Positions 23,582 through 34,500 of a DNA stretch of 64,000 nucleotides are shown one piece after another. The position numbers and the translations under genes are program-made. Source of the stretch: Galbula dea (taxonomy: Eukaryota > Chordata > Aves > Piciformes > Galbulidae). Within the stretch, counting starts at the first letter, position 1; each line of letters starts with the position of its first letter. The notes under the pieces were generated by a model. That model searched no databases, was not told where the DNA came from, and saw nothing but the letters and a program-made list of their open reading frames with translations. The DNA is taken from the NCBI GenBank assembly GCA_013399015.1, contig VWZX01010566.1, forward strand, positions 186,001 through 250,000. The letters are read 5' to 3'.

Positions 23582-23896
23582 CCTGAAAGGAGGTTGGAGC
23601 CAGGTGGGGGTTGGTCTCTTCTCCCAGATAACAAGCAATAGGACAAGAGGAAATGGCCTCAAGTTGCACCAGGGGAGGTTTAGGTTAGACATGAGGATCA
23701 ATGTCTTCCCTGAAAGAGTGGTTAGGCATTGGCCCAGGCTGCCCAGGGCAGTGTTGGAGTCTCCATCCCTGGAGGGGTTTGAAAGCTGTGGAGATGTGGT
23801 GCTGAGGGACATGGTTTAGCGGTGACCTGGCAGTGTTAACAGTTGGACTCCATGATCTTAAAGGTCTTTTCCAACATTAATGATTCTCTGATTTTA
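23582..23896 (+). mobile_element. CR1 LINE, 3' end of ORF2 plus tail
   Basis: The plus strand encodes the C-terminus of the CR1 reverse-transcriptase protein almost without interruption. Recognisable pieces are VGVGLFSQITSNRTRGNGLK, QGRFRLDM, ERVVRHWPRLPRA and ESPSLEGFE, then VVLRDMV and a stop. The CR1 3' UTR follows (GTTGGACTCCATGATCTTAA, then AGGTCTTTTCCAAC) with a decayed ATGATTCTCTGATT tail. It is 5'-truncated and inactive, and lies in the sense direction within the PLPP7 intron. Confidence 0.93.
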
Positions 23897-26042
23897 AATA
23901 CATATATATTTACAAATACATATATATGACCAGGGCTCTGCAGTCCCACCCCAGCAGCTTCCAAGCAAGACCAGATTGGCAAGGAAGCGGTGGGTTAGGA
24001 AGGAAAGAGAGAGGAATGCCTTCCCCAGTCCCCCAAGACCCCACTGACCCTGCTCTGGCAACACAGAGGTGCTCAGGTATTGTCATGCTTTTCTGTGTGG
24101 TGATGATCCAGCTAGCACAGCCTGATGCTGGTAAAGGGCACTGGGCAGATGAGATGTCCAACCAGTATGGACAGACTGGGCCTGTGGAGCCTCGGGACCC
24201 AGCAGGCAGATAGGTTGGTCTGTATGCAGGAGAGCTTGCTAAGCTGAGAGCAGAGGTGCTTTGGGGCCAGATGTGTCCATTCCTTCCCTCTCATTTTCCC
24301 AGGGCAAGGGTGGGAATTTTCTGAGCTAGACAGAGCAGAGGATGATTCAGCAGGGAAGGGGAGAGCAGCTTGGGAGCTAATGCCCTACCTGAGCCATTCC
24401 CTCCTTGGAAAACCTAGGACATGGAGGAGGTTAAGTCCCTGCCCTGCTCCTCCTCCAGCCATGCCAGTGCCCACTGAGATCTCAGCACGTTTGCAGCACA
24501 TCTGCCCAGTGAGGTGGAAATGTTCAAGTGTCAAATAACCCAAGGTGACTGAACCATGGCGGGTGCCAGGCAGAGAGGACTGCACAGATGCCCACTCTCT
24601 GCATCCAGCATCTAGACACAGATCCAGCCTGCTATTGAATATTCCTCTCCATCACATCAGGCTGTTAATCTGCCTGTTGTTGTCCTGCCTGGACACAGTG
24701 GTTGCAGTCCGGGGTCCTTTGGTGGGTGCTGCCCTTACCCTTCATCCTTTCACAGCTGATGAGCTCAGGCATCTTTGAGCAGGAAGCGATGCCCCCCTCT
24801 CCTGGCTTCCCTGCCCCCCTCCCTTTCCTCGCCTGCCCCCTCTGTAGCACATGTAAACTGCTCCCTGCAGGGCAGGATCGTGAGTCTGCAGTGTCCCTTC
24901 AGATAAAGGACAGTCGGTGGCAGGCTGGGACCCCTTCGGCGGTGGCTGGAGTAGGTGGGGGGTGGTGTTTCCAGGGACCTGCGCAGTGTCTCTGTCTGCC
25001 CCATGGTGTGAGCAGTGCCGAGAGCTCAGATCCTGGCCGGCTGCTTGGTGCTGAGGATGCTGTGAGCCCTGCAGCCCGTGGGGGAACTGCAGCAAACTGA
25101 AACCCAACCCTGGCGCAGAGCGAGCAGGAGAAATGTTCCAGAGCCTGGATGCTGAGTGAAAGAGGAAAGAAGTGCGAGGGCTGTTGAATGGGAAGAGGGG
25201 GAATAAACATGGGAAATGAGTCATCCTTGTGTCTGTCACTCCAGGAACGGCTTCTCCGTGTGCCCCTGCCTGCAGCTCAGAGGGGACAGGAGTTGTTCCA
25301 CTCGGGCACAGCCAGCCCTGCCAGAGAGGCTGCGCCAGGCTCTGGCCCAAGGGGAGATCCTGAGATCCTGAGCGTGTTTGCCTCTAACGTGCCTTGACAG
25401 GAGCAGTGGCTGGGAAGAGGAAGGTGGAGGAGTGTTGGGCAGGGAGATGAGTCGGTGGGAGGAGTGGCAGGCGAGGAGAGCCCATCCTGCTCCAGGCAGG
25501 CTTGGGGAGGTGAGGGTGGAAGGGTGGAATCAGATGAACTGTGTCTTTTTTCTCCCCTTGGAAGAAATCTCCATGCTTTCATGCAGCCTGGTCTTGCTCT
25601 CCACTTCTGTCTGTACAGAGATGCTGGGAGAGCTGAGTGATGCAGGTCTCATGCAGCATGAGATGTGCTGGCTGCAGGCCCTCTGGGCACCACAGAATCA
25701 GCCCCACTTGGGCTTTTGCCTTATTTTTAGGCAGCAGGGTGTAAGCATAAGCCCAAGCAGTGCTGAGTCCAAGTGAGGAGCCCAACCTTTGTGGGCTGGA
25801 AGATGCTGCTGGTCGCCAGCCCAAGGCAGATGTCTTCCTCCAGCTCAGCCTGCTGGTGTCCTTGTTCTTGTGCATGTTGCAGCACATGGTTTGGGGGTGT
25901 GCTGATGGTACCTGCACCTCTGCCAGAGGGGACAGGGATCTGCTGGTGTCATCTGCACTGCTGCTGCTGTAGAGTACAGAGGCTTTGTGAGCTGTTGGAG
26001 CCCTTCTGGGAGGATGCTGAGCCATCCTGGGGGCAGCCCTAG

Positions 26043-26123
26043 GTTAACTTGGCTGTGCTGGGTTAATGGCTGGATCTTAAAGGTCTCTTCCAACCCAAAT
26101 GTTTCTGTGACTCTATGATTCTC
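26043..26123 (+). mobile_element. CR1 LINE 3' tail fragment
   Basis: GGCTGGATCTTAAAGGTCTC, then TTCCAACCC and a diverged GACTCTATGATTCTC tail, match the end of CR1. Weaker similarity may extend left to about 25.97 kb. It is too short to encode protein. Confidence 0.8.
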
Positions 26124-29100
26124 AGCTTCTTTTCCCCATCAGCACGAGCCCTTTTCTCTGTGCTCACCCTCTCACCCATGTCTCATCCCCAGGCTGTGCA
26201 GCCCCACTCAGTAATTGATGCCGAGATGCAAATTGCCCAGTTCCCAGGGGCACAGTGTTTCCAAGGGGAGAACTCCAGGCAGCCTGGGTTTGCTCTCAGG
26301 GTTGTTTCTAATCATCTAGGATAGAACAGGTCTATTTTTAGTCCTTGTTTTTTTTGCTTTCTTTAATTAATAGCACAGCGCTGCTTCCACCATTTCTTTT
26401 TCCACCTCCCCGTGGCCACTCACCCAACTCTGCTGCTTATTCAGCCAAAAAATAACCTCCCCCCAAAAGGCTTCAAGGTCTGATTCATTGGTTCTTCAGT
26501 GTGCTGAGCCATCTGTGCCTTGTGTCAGCTCTTCCAGCTCATTGTACCACATTTGGGGAAGGAAAGGGAATAGAGGAGTTCACCTCCAGAGGAGTGAACC
26601 TCTTCCAGCTGCTGTCAGCTCCACCAGAGAGAGGGTGAAGATGCTTCTGAAACCTTCATCTTTCATTATTGTCATCTAGTCAAGGCTGCAAAGAGCTCAT
26701 TTTCCAGGTTAGGGAGCCTCATGCCTGCAGGAGGTTTGGGAAGTTCAGAAGCAGTCAGAGAGGGCATGTAAGTAGAAAGAAAAATGGGAAGAATTATGAA
26801 TTCTTAGTATGGAGTGAAAGAAACTGCTCCCTGGGAACAGTGACATCTGTCCAGAGCTGACTCCTGAGTGAGGTTGGCTAATCTAGGGAATACTGGGCCT
26901 TCGGAGCCAGCCCTGGCCTTACACGTGGCCTCAGCAGCCAGTGGGGAGCAGTTGCCACCTCAGGGGGGTTGGTGTGGCCTCCAGCATGGCAGGACCCAGG
27001 TCAGAGCAGGCTGCAGGCTCTGGAGCGATGAATTCTCACCAGCTTGGCTCTGCTTCACAGCAGTGCTGGGGCTGGGCAGAGAGGGTTGTCCAACCACATC
27101 TGCTCTCAGTCTGGGTGCCTCCTGGGCTGCCAGAATGGGCTCTCTCTTCATTCCTGTGTATTTACTTCCCCCGTTTCCTCTCCCCACGTGCTCAGATGCA
27201 GTTCTGGGAGGCTGAGTTCAGCTTGTGACTCTGTTTCTAGTCCTGCTCTCAGGCTGGGCTCTGGAGAGCAGCCCCATGTGCCTGAAGTCATGTGAGCCAT
27301 GGCTGCAGGAACAGACTAGACCAAGGGTTTTTTTGGCTTTCCCCTTTTCTCCTCCCCACTCCCTGCCCCCAGCACTGCACCCAGGTTGTTTTTCAGCTGT
27401 GGCTTTGATAACATGTTTATATAAACATCTCAGCTTGGAATCTGCCTCCCTCCTTGGAGACACTGCCTGGCTCCAACTTGGGGCAGGCGATGCCCCCAAG
27501 GGTGCTCACCCTCAGCTTCTTTCTTCCAGCATGGTTAGCTCCTCAGGCACTGGGACAGGAAGGACCTAACAGTGACAGGACACAGACAACTCTTCTGACT
27601 TCTCTTAAATACAAGCTTTGGACTTTGGCTTGCTTCAGGTCCATCCTTGTGCCTGCCAGGGCAGGACTCACCTCTTTGCTCTCCTCTCTGCTCTTCATGG
27701 GCTCCTTCCCTTCGGTGGGAGGAGTGAGGCAGATAATTGCTTTCCTTTTCTTATTAATAGATATGAAACCTCTGCCCAGGAGGTTCACTTCCAGCTCATT
27801 CACTGTTCATCTGATGCCAGATGTTGGCTGTTTGCAACACCAAGGTGATCTCTGATGCTAGCATTGTCTCAGGCAGATGATTCTTGCTCTTTGGGTTTGT
27901 GCTTTAGAGAGGTTTCAGATGTCAAGAGAGCTTTTTGCCACAGGGTGCTTTTGCAGTGGGAATCTGAAGGATGATTTCCTTCAACACCAATCAAAGGGAA
28001 AATTCTGGATCTGATTCAGAAAAATGTGGATCCTTTGCCCCTTTAAATCCAGCACTGCCTGGATTCTACATCCAGTGCTGCTGCTTCTCTTCTAAATCCA
28101 ATGCTACCTGGATCTGGGGGAAGGGCACGATGACAAAACACTTAAAATGACAATTTCCTGCTCCTCTCATCTCACCCCTCGGTCAGGTGGCACTCTGCCA
28201 TCTCTGCTATGCCTCTGACAGCCTGGGCTGTCTCCAGAGAGCAGCCTTATGCAAGTGCAGGCTGGTAAAGCAGCTGCAGGCTCCCTTCTGAGCTGTCTCC
28301 TGGGGCTGTGCTTCCTCCAGCCTTCAGTCATCTCGGCCTGGAGGATCTGCAAGTCTTTGCCTTGGGGACAGAGGAAGGGCAGACCGAAGGTGATGATGCC
28401 ACTTTGCAGGTGTCTGGGGCTGTGCTTGCAGGTGCAAGGCTAAAAGGGCTTTGGATGTAACCCTTTGGTAGCCAGCAGGAACCTTTCCCGGTGAAGAGAC
28501 CTCCACCTGAAGCTGAACCCACCAGGGGTGCCTATGAGAAGGTTAACCCCTTCGCTGGCAGGGCTGTCCCCGTCTGGGGAGGGAGGACTTGGGTTGCCTT
28601 AAGGGGGGAAAAGCAAGAGAGCTGAAAACCACGGTGGGCGTGTGGGGCAAAGAACTGGAAGGGACCAGAGCCTAGGCTGGGAGCATCAGCACTGTCTGGA
28701 TCTGCTGGGGAAGCTTGGACCCTAGGCAGCGCTGTCAGCACCAGAGCTCGCTGCTGATTCACTCTGGCAGAGCCTGCAGGCAGCAGCAGCAGCAGGAGGA
28801 AGAGGAGGAGAGGGCAGGGGTGCAGTGGGGCTCCCCGGGGCTTGGCAGGGGCTCTGCTGGCACCCAGAGCTGGGTGAGGGAGATGAGGCCCTGGGTGGGA
28901 CCCTGGGACCCTCCCTGTGCCTCAGGGGCCAGGGCAGGGCAGGCTGCTGGGGCTGGTTCATAAATAAGTTGCTTCATGGGAGGAACAGAAAGTGCAGGGG
29001 GAAGTGACAGAAAAAGCAGCAGACAGAGGCATCTCGTGTGTTTTTTGTGGGTTTTTTTCTCTCTTTTAATGGCAAATTAACCCCCAGTTCTGATGCTGTC

Positions 29101-30700
29101 ATGCCTTCAGATCTCCAAGTGTGGGCAAAGAAGGCTTTCTGCTTTCAGAGCATCGTTTGACGAGAATCAAACCTAGCAGTACTGAAGGCCCTTTTTATTC
29201 ATCTGCTGAATGAAAGGATTATTAAAACAGCTCTTGGGCTTGTTCTCCATGCCCTCAGCATCTCCATGTGCTCATGCCTCTGTCCCTCAAGTTGCCCTGA
29301 CATCACCTTTGACCCTAAAAAAATCTTGTTAAGTGCAAAATACTGATGGACAACAGTGAACCCCACGTGGCATTGCAGCACAAGAGCTCTGTGCTGCTGA
29401 CTGGGGCGGGGGTGTGTGTGTCTGTAGTGGGTCCATTGAACACCATGGAGGTGGGGCTGCTTCAGAGGGCCCAGGCTGGTTCTCAAGTCCTGGCTAGGCT
29501 CTTCAGCAGTGCAGTAAGCTGCTGACTTCAGCAGGAGCAGCTTGGGGCAGAGTCTTCTCTTGGCAGCACTGACGCGTCAGCTCTCTGAAAGGAAGACGTG
29601 AGACTGGGCTCCCAAGGTTGCATCCCAGAGGTTCAGCTCTCCCCCAGCCCTTGGCCAGGGTGAGGTGGGACTGAAGAGCTCTGAAATCAGCTCCTGAAGC
29701 ACTTTGCTGAGTCAGGGCTTGGGGAGGTTACCTTGGTGGGGCAAGGAGCCAGGCTAGGGGTGATTTAGGAAGCCCAGCATGAGCAGAGCTGTGTGGCTGC
29801 CTGGCCACAGTGAGACGGCCCCATAATGGCCAACCAGCCCCAGCTCTTCATTGCCCTCAGTGGGTATCAGCCATGCTGAGGACATTCAGCCTTAGGAGGA
29901 AACCCAAGGAGTGGCTGCTCCAGGGCTCTGCAGCCTGGCTTTGGAATGCCTCCTTCCCTTTCTCCCCATGGCGAGTAGAGAGACGAAATGGCTCATGGGC
30001 AAAGGGAGAGGGACAGGTGGGGGACACCCACCCTCTGCTTCAACACACCAAGGTGCTGCTTCTGGCAGAGAAGGCCTTTTCCTTCATCTCATGGCTTTGC
30101 CCTTTGCTTGCTGTCTCCTGATGCTCTTAGTGAAATCTGCTGGTGTGCTGGGATCCTGCTGCCTGGCTCTGGCCAGGAGGGAAGTGGTGGCTTGAGAGAG
30201 GACAAAGGACACCAGAAAGTGCTGTGCATGGGGCACCTTTCCTCCCACCAGCTGCTCCCTGCAGCCTGGTCTCCTCAGCACAGAGCCACCCAGGTCAGAG
30301 ATATGTCCTTGCTGCACAAGGTTTCTGAAGCATGGAGTTGGAGGACAGAAACAGAGAGACCCAGGCCTGTGACTTGAGGGCCAAAAGAGTTTTAGTTTTG
30401 GCTTTGCCAGTTGCTGTCTTCCTCTCCAGGTGGATCACTTGCCTCTGTGGCTTGGGTTTCTCCTCTGTGAGATGGTGATAAGGGTGCTTGCCTTCTCCAT
30501 GAGTGAACTGGGAGGGTTAGTTAACATTTGGGTGGTGAAGATGGGGGGAGCTGTGTGCAGCTGACCCTAGGACACCTGGCTGGAACTGAAACCAAACCCT
30601 TATTTAGAGACAGTGACAATCCTTCAATGTTCTGCCTTGCAAACTGCCCTTGGCTCTGCCTCCATCTCTGACCTTTCCTTCCTCATCTCTCATTCTGTAG

Positions 30701-31065
30701 CCCTCCTCCTGGACATCATGATCGTGGCTGGGCTGCAGAAGCTGGCCAAGCGGAAGGGCCCCTACGACATCACCCCTGGCTTGTTGGACTACCTGACCAT
30801 GGACACCTATGCATTCCCAGCAGGCCATGCCAGCAGAGCAGCCATGCTCTCCAAGTTCTTCCTCAACCACCTGGTCTTGGCCATCCCCCTCCGGATCCTG
30901 CTGGTGCTCTGGGCCCTCTGCGTGGGCTTCTCCCGAGTCATGATCGGACGGCACCACATCACAGATGTCCTGTCTGGCTTTGTGTTTGGCTACTTACAGT
31001 TCAGGCTGGTGGAGTTGATATGGATGTCTTCCAACACCTGTCAGATGTTGATATCCATCTGGTGA
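30701..31065 (+). CDS. PLPP7: PLPP7 (NET39) coding exon 2, PAP2-like domain
   Basis: This exon encodes residues 151 (completed) to 271, ending in TGA at 31063-31065 after CQMLISIW. It carries the PAP2/lipid-phosphatase core in degenerate form. The first motif (KxxxxxxRP in active enzymes) is reduced to KLAKRKGP at 164-171. The second (PSGH) is PAGH at 190-193. The third, SRxxxxxHxxxD, is intact as S228-R229...H235...D239. Loss of the first two fits the family's description as catalytically inactive. Hydrophobic segments at about 151-163, 203-227 and 240-258 are predicted membrane spans. The coding exons sum to 816 nt. A long minus-strand open frame across this exon is a shadow. Confidence 0.96.
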
Positions 31066-31550
31066 ACGTGGGGGACTTGGTGCCTTTCTGCTGGAAGCTA
31101 GCAGATACTTCAAGAGTCTCCCTGCCAGTATTTTCTACCTGTCGTTTGCTGGAAGCACTTTAACTTCCATCAGTAGTGGCAGTTTTTAATGTTGCTTCCC
31201 CACCTTTCTTGCAATGGATTTGGGTTTTGGCAATCCAAACCTCTCTTTTGGCCACATTCTCAAACTGTGTTTGGACAGCAACCTAATTAAGCTTTAGGGG
31301 TGAGAGCAATGAGCTAGCTGCACGTCTGCCTGGTCTGGGTGGTTCACATCACCTCACACCTCCACGTGTCCTCAGGGTAGGCAGTGCCTGGGAGCTTCCT
31401 GAGAAAGTGTCATCAACTGGTTTGAGGGTAACTGATTTTGGCCACAGTGCTTTTGTTCTTTTTTGTAAGCCCAGCAGTTGTGTCTTGTACAGAGTCAGGA
31501 CACTGCCAGCACTTCCCAGATAATAAATCATCCTGAAAGTCCTGCCCTCT
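31066..31550 (+). other. PLPP7: PLPP7 3' untranslated region (probable)
   Basis: This runs from the stop codon to just past the AATAAA at 31522-31527. No coding potential is seen. The end is inferred from the poly(A) signal; cleavage would be about 15-25 bases further on. Confidence 0.6.
31522..31527 (+). terminator. PLPP7: Candidate PLPP7 poly(A) signal
   Basis: AATAAA lies 457 bases after the stop codon and is followed within 20-50 bases by T/GT-rich sequence (CTCTTTGGTTCTTCTC). It is the first canonical signal downstream of PLPP7. Confidence 0.6.
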
Positions 31551-34500
31551 TTGGTTCTTCTCATGGGTTCAGTGTAGCTCTGACATATGTCTTTGATGGA
31601 GCAGGTCCTGCAGTCTTCTCGACCAAAGGGATGCAAACGATCACTGAGATGGTTTGCTTTGGGTGGGGTGGACCTAGATGGGTGCTCAGGATGCTGAAGG
31701 TGGCATGTTGAAATCATCTGCTGTTCAAAAAGTGCTCTGTGAGGGTGTGTGGGGGTTGGTCTGCTAAGGGACAAACATAAGTTGCCCATTTTCATCCTAG
31801 CAGGGAGTCATTGAACAGGCATTGTGGTGGATCATGCTGATTTTGCAAAGCAGGTCTAGATACACAGCAAAGAGCCTTTTAATGTCTCTTCATGGTCATG
31901 ATTGTGTCATTATGCCAAACCATGCTGTAGAGGGGAGCTTCCCAGGTAAGTCTCCTACAGCATTGACTGTTCTGGTAGACTCAGGAACATTGGTGAGGTA
32001 GAGGGCAGGAGGCAGGACAGCCCATGCCCCTGTCTCTGCTCACTTGGCTGTGTCTCATCCCCTATGAAATGAGGAGAGCACTCCTGTCCCTCCCTGGCTG
32101 CAAGGCTGAGCTAGTTGTAGCTGTCAGATTACTGCTGTCTGAGCTTGCTGAATACAGAGTTTGATGCTGCTCTTGCCTTCCCATTATTGACAATTAGCCA
32201 CCTTGAAGCCTGGCTGATCTTCACCCAGGTGATGGCCATGCTCACTGTGGTGTCTCTGGAATGGATCACCCCTCACAGCTGTCTGAGAAATCCCATATTT
32301 TGCACAGAATGTTCTGGCAGCTTGAGGCTTCTCTGTCTTTAGAAGAGTTTGATGTTTGGCAAGTGATGAACACTACCAGAGTCAGCACCTTCCCTGGTTA
32401 GGAGCATCCTGCAGAGTGAAGGGATCCCTTCATCACTGTCCTCCTGTCTGTCCCAAGTGAGCAGAAGGCACCTGGCTTGCAAGGCCAGGGTGCAACCAGC
32501 TGGGTCTGGTGCCCTCATCTACCCCTGCATGTTGGGGAGCCTCTTTCTACAGGTGATGAGAACGAGCAGACATTAGATGATGACTGCTGCAAGCTGCTAA
32601 CAGTTGTTGCTCTTTGATAATTAGTATGAGAAGAAGCTAAACAGAAGATCCATCCCTGGCACATGTCTCCTGCTGGGATGCCAGTACAGAGCCCAGGGAG
32701 CTGCTGAGTTCCTCTGCTGCAGGCTCCAAGGCTGGAGCAGAAGCATTGTAAGGAGGCTACCATGGCCTTTAAAGATTAGTCTTCTGTGGAGCTCCCTGGG
32801 GCTGGGCTGTGCCAGGGTCCCTCAGGAAGGGCTGTCACAGAGTGTGCTCAGGAAAGGGCAGAGCTCTGGCTCTCCTGGTTATCCTCCCAGGCAGCAGCAG
32901 GCAGAGCAGCAGGAGGTGGTCAGTCCTGCTGCTGTGGGTGAGAGCAGAGATGTGCTACTGCGTGGCCTCTGCCAGGGCCTTTCTTTGCCAGCCTCCTTCT
33001 CCTGCAAAGATTTATTGTGAAGTGAGCCATGGTGCTTTCCTTTTCTTCCAGGCATTATTACACCCTGGGAAGGGTGGAGGCAGGTTACTGCAGCTCTGCT
33101 GGGGTGTGTGGGCACATGTGTGTAGCTGGAGATGGTACAGGAGGAGTAGGGAGCAGGGGAGGACTTTGCTCTGATGTCTTTGTGGGAAGCTCTTACTTCT
33201 TAGCTCTAGCTTTCATTGAACCTTTGCAAATATGCTGGATGCATCTGCAGCCATGGCCCTGGGTCCAGGTCTCCTTGCATTATCTCCTCCTGGTACATCC
33301 AGGATGGCTTTGGAGAAGTTACTCCTGGTCTTTGCTGGTGTAGTCAGGAGCATGGCCTGGAGAAGCTGCTGCGGTGGGTGACATCAGCTGAGCTGCTCTC
33401 ATCCCAGCATGTGGTTGCAAAGCAAGGCAGGAGGGCAGTTGGGAGACTCACTGGGGTGAGCTGAGGTTCACAGGATGAGGTTCATTCCCACATAGGGCTT
33501 CTCCAGGGAGCCTTTCTCCTTGGCACCCCACGGCATCCCTTATCCCTCTCTGCCAGCTGCCTGCCAGGAAGGAACCACTCAGAAACAACCAGCATCACTG
33601 CTGCTAAAGCCAGCTTCTGTCTCTATAGCAACAGTGAGGGATGGTGGGTACCACACGGGGGCTGCCTAGCCCTATCCACTGTCCCTCCCTACCCCTCTCT
33701 GTCACCTCAACAAGCAGGACAGGCTGTGGCTGGGTTAGCTGTCACCTCCTGGGGGAAAGGCAGGAGACCCCCAGCCTGGCTGCATGAGTGGGGGCACATG
33801 GGGAGAGGTGACAGGATGACTTGGGTCTTCCACCATCAGAGAACAATCTGCAGGGTCTGTCCTCAGCTTTCAGTCAGAGTAACACCACCTTGGGCTGTGC
33901 CAGGGGGCAGGGAGGCAGCACGGGGAGGGGGTCTCCTGTGCCCCACTCACACACATCCAGGGCTGCATCCTGAGTGTTTTGGCTCAGAGGCAGTGGAGTG
34001 TGTGCAGGTGCTCAGCCAGAGGTTTGGCCCTGGCTGTCCTGGATGAGCTGGAGCAGGACACTGAGCTGCTCTGTGCTGGTGTCCAGCGTGGCCATATGGC
34101 TTCAGGGAGACAAAAGGCCAAATGGTTTGAGATCCTTCAGGATTGCCCCAGGAATGTGAGTGTTTTCCCTGAAGGTTCAGACTCCCAAATGGAGCCATGC
34201 AAAGCTCAGCCTGAGGCCCAGGGAGGAGTGGTCCTTCCCAAGCTAGGATGCCTCTCCATCCTTCTGACTGGGGCATCTCCTGCCTAGCAGATGAATTAAG
34301 AAAGTGCCTCAGAGGAGGCAAGTGCAGTGCATGGGTTCAGAGGCTGCAGCCTGTGTCCATGCAGCCAGGAGAGTCCCAGGCTGTGGTGGCTGAGATTCCA
34401 TTTGTGATTCTGCTGTACACAGTGAAAGGCTTCTCCTCCCCTTGCCCTAATGCTGATTATGCTCAGCAGCAAAAAGAGATTTAAATTTATTTTTAAAAAA

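Larger units (their letters stand above)
19417..30700 (+). other. PLPP7: PLPP7 intron 1
   Basis: This 11.3 kb intron has a GTGAGT donor and a CATTCTGTAG acceptor and splits codon 151 after its first base (Leu150 / Ala151 boundary). It contains a CR1 element at 23582-23896 beside a TA repeat, a short CR1 tail at 26043-26123 and a CAG/GAG-rich patch near 28785-28815. I see no additional exon or RNA gene on either strand. Confidence 0.9.

Noticed and set aside
22955..23812. 285-residue minus-strand open frame in the PLPP7 intron.
   Set aside because: It runs antisense through the CR1 element and the TA repeat (giving an IYIYI run), has no recognisable domain and no splice-consistent context.
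30604..30957. Minus-strand open frame of 117 residues opposite PLPP7 exon 2.
   Set aside because: Shadow of a conserved coding exon; the plus-strand product matches PLPP7 end to end with correct splice phase.
33896..33912. CTCF-like AGGGGGCAG core within GTGCCAGGGGGCAGGG.
   Set aside because: Only about 12 of 15 positions fit, and the conserved CCA part is missing; much weaker than the site at 40447.
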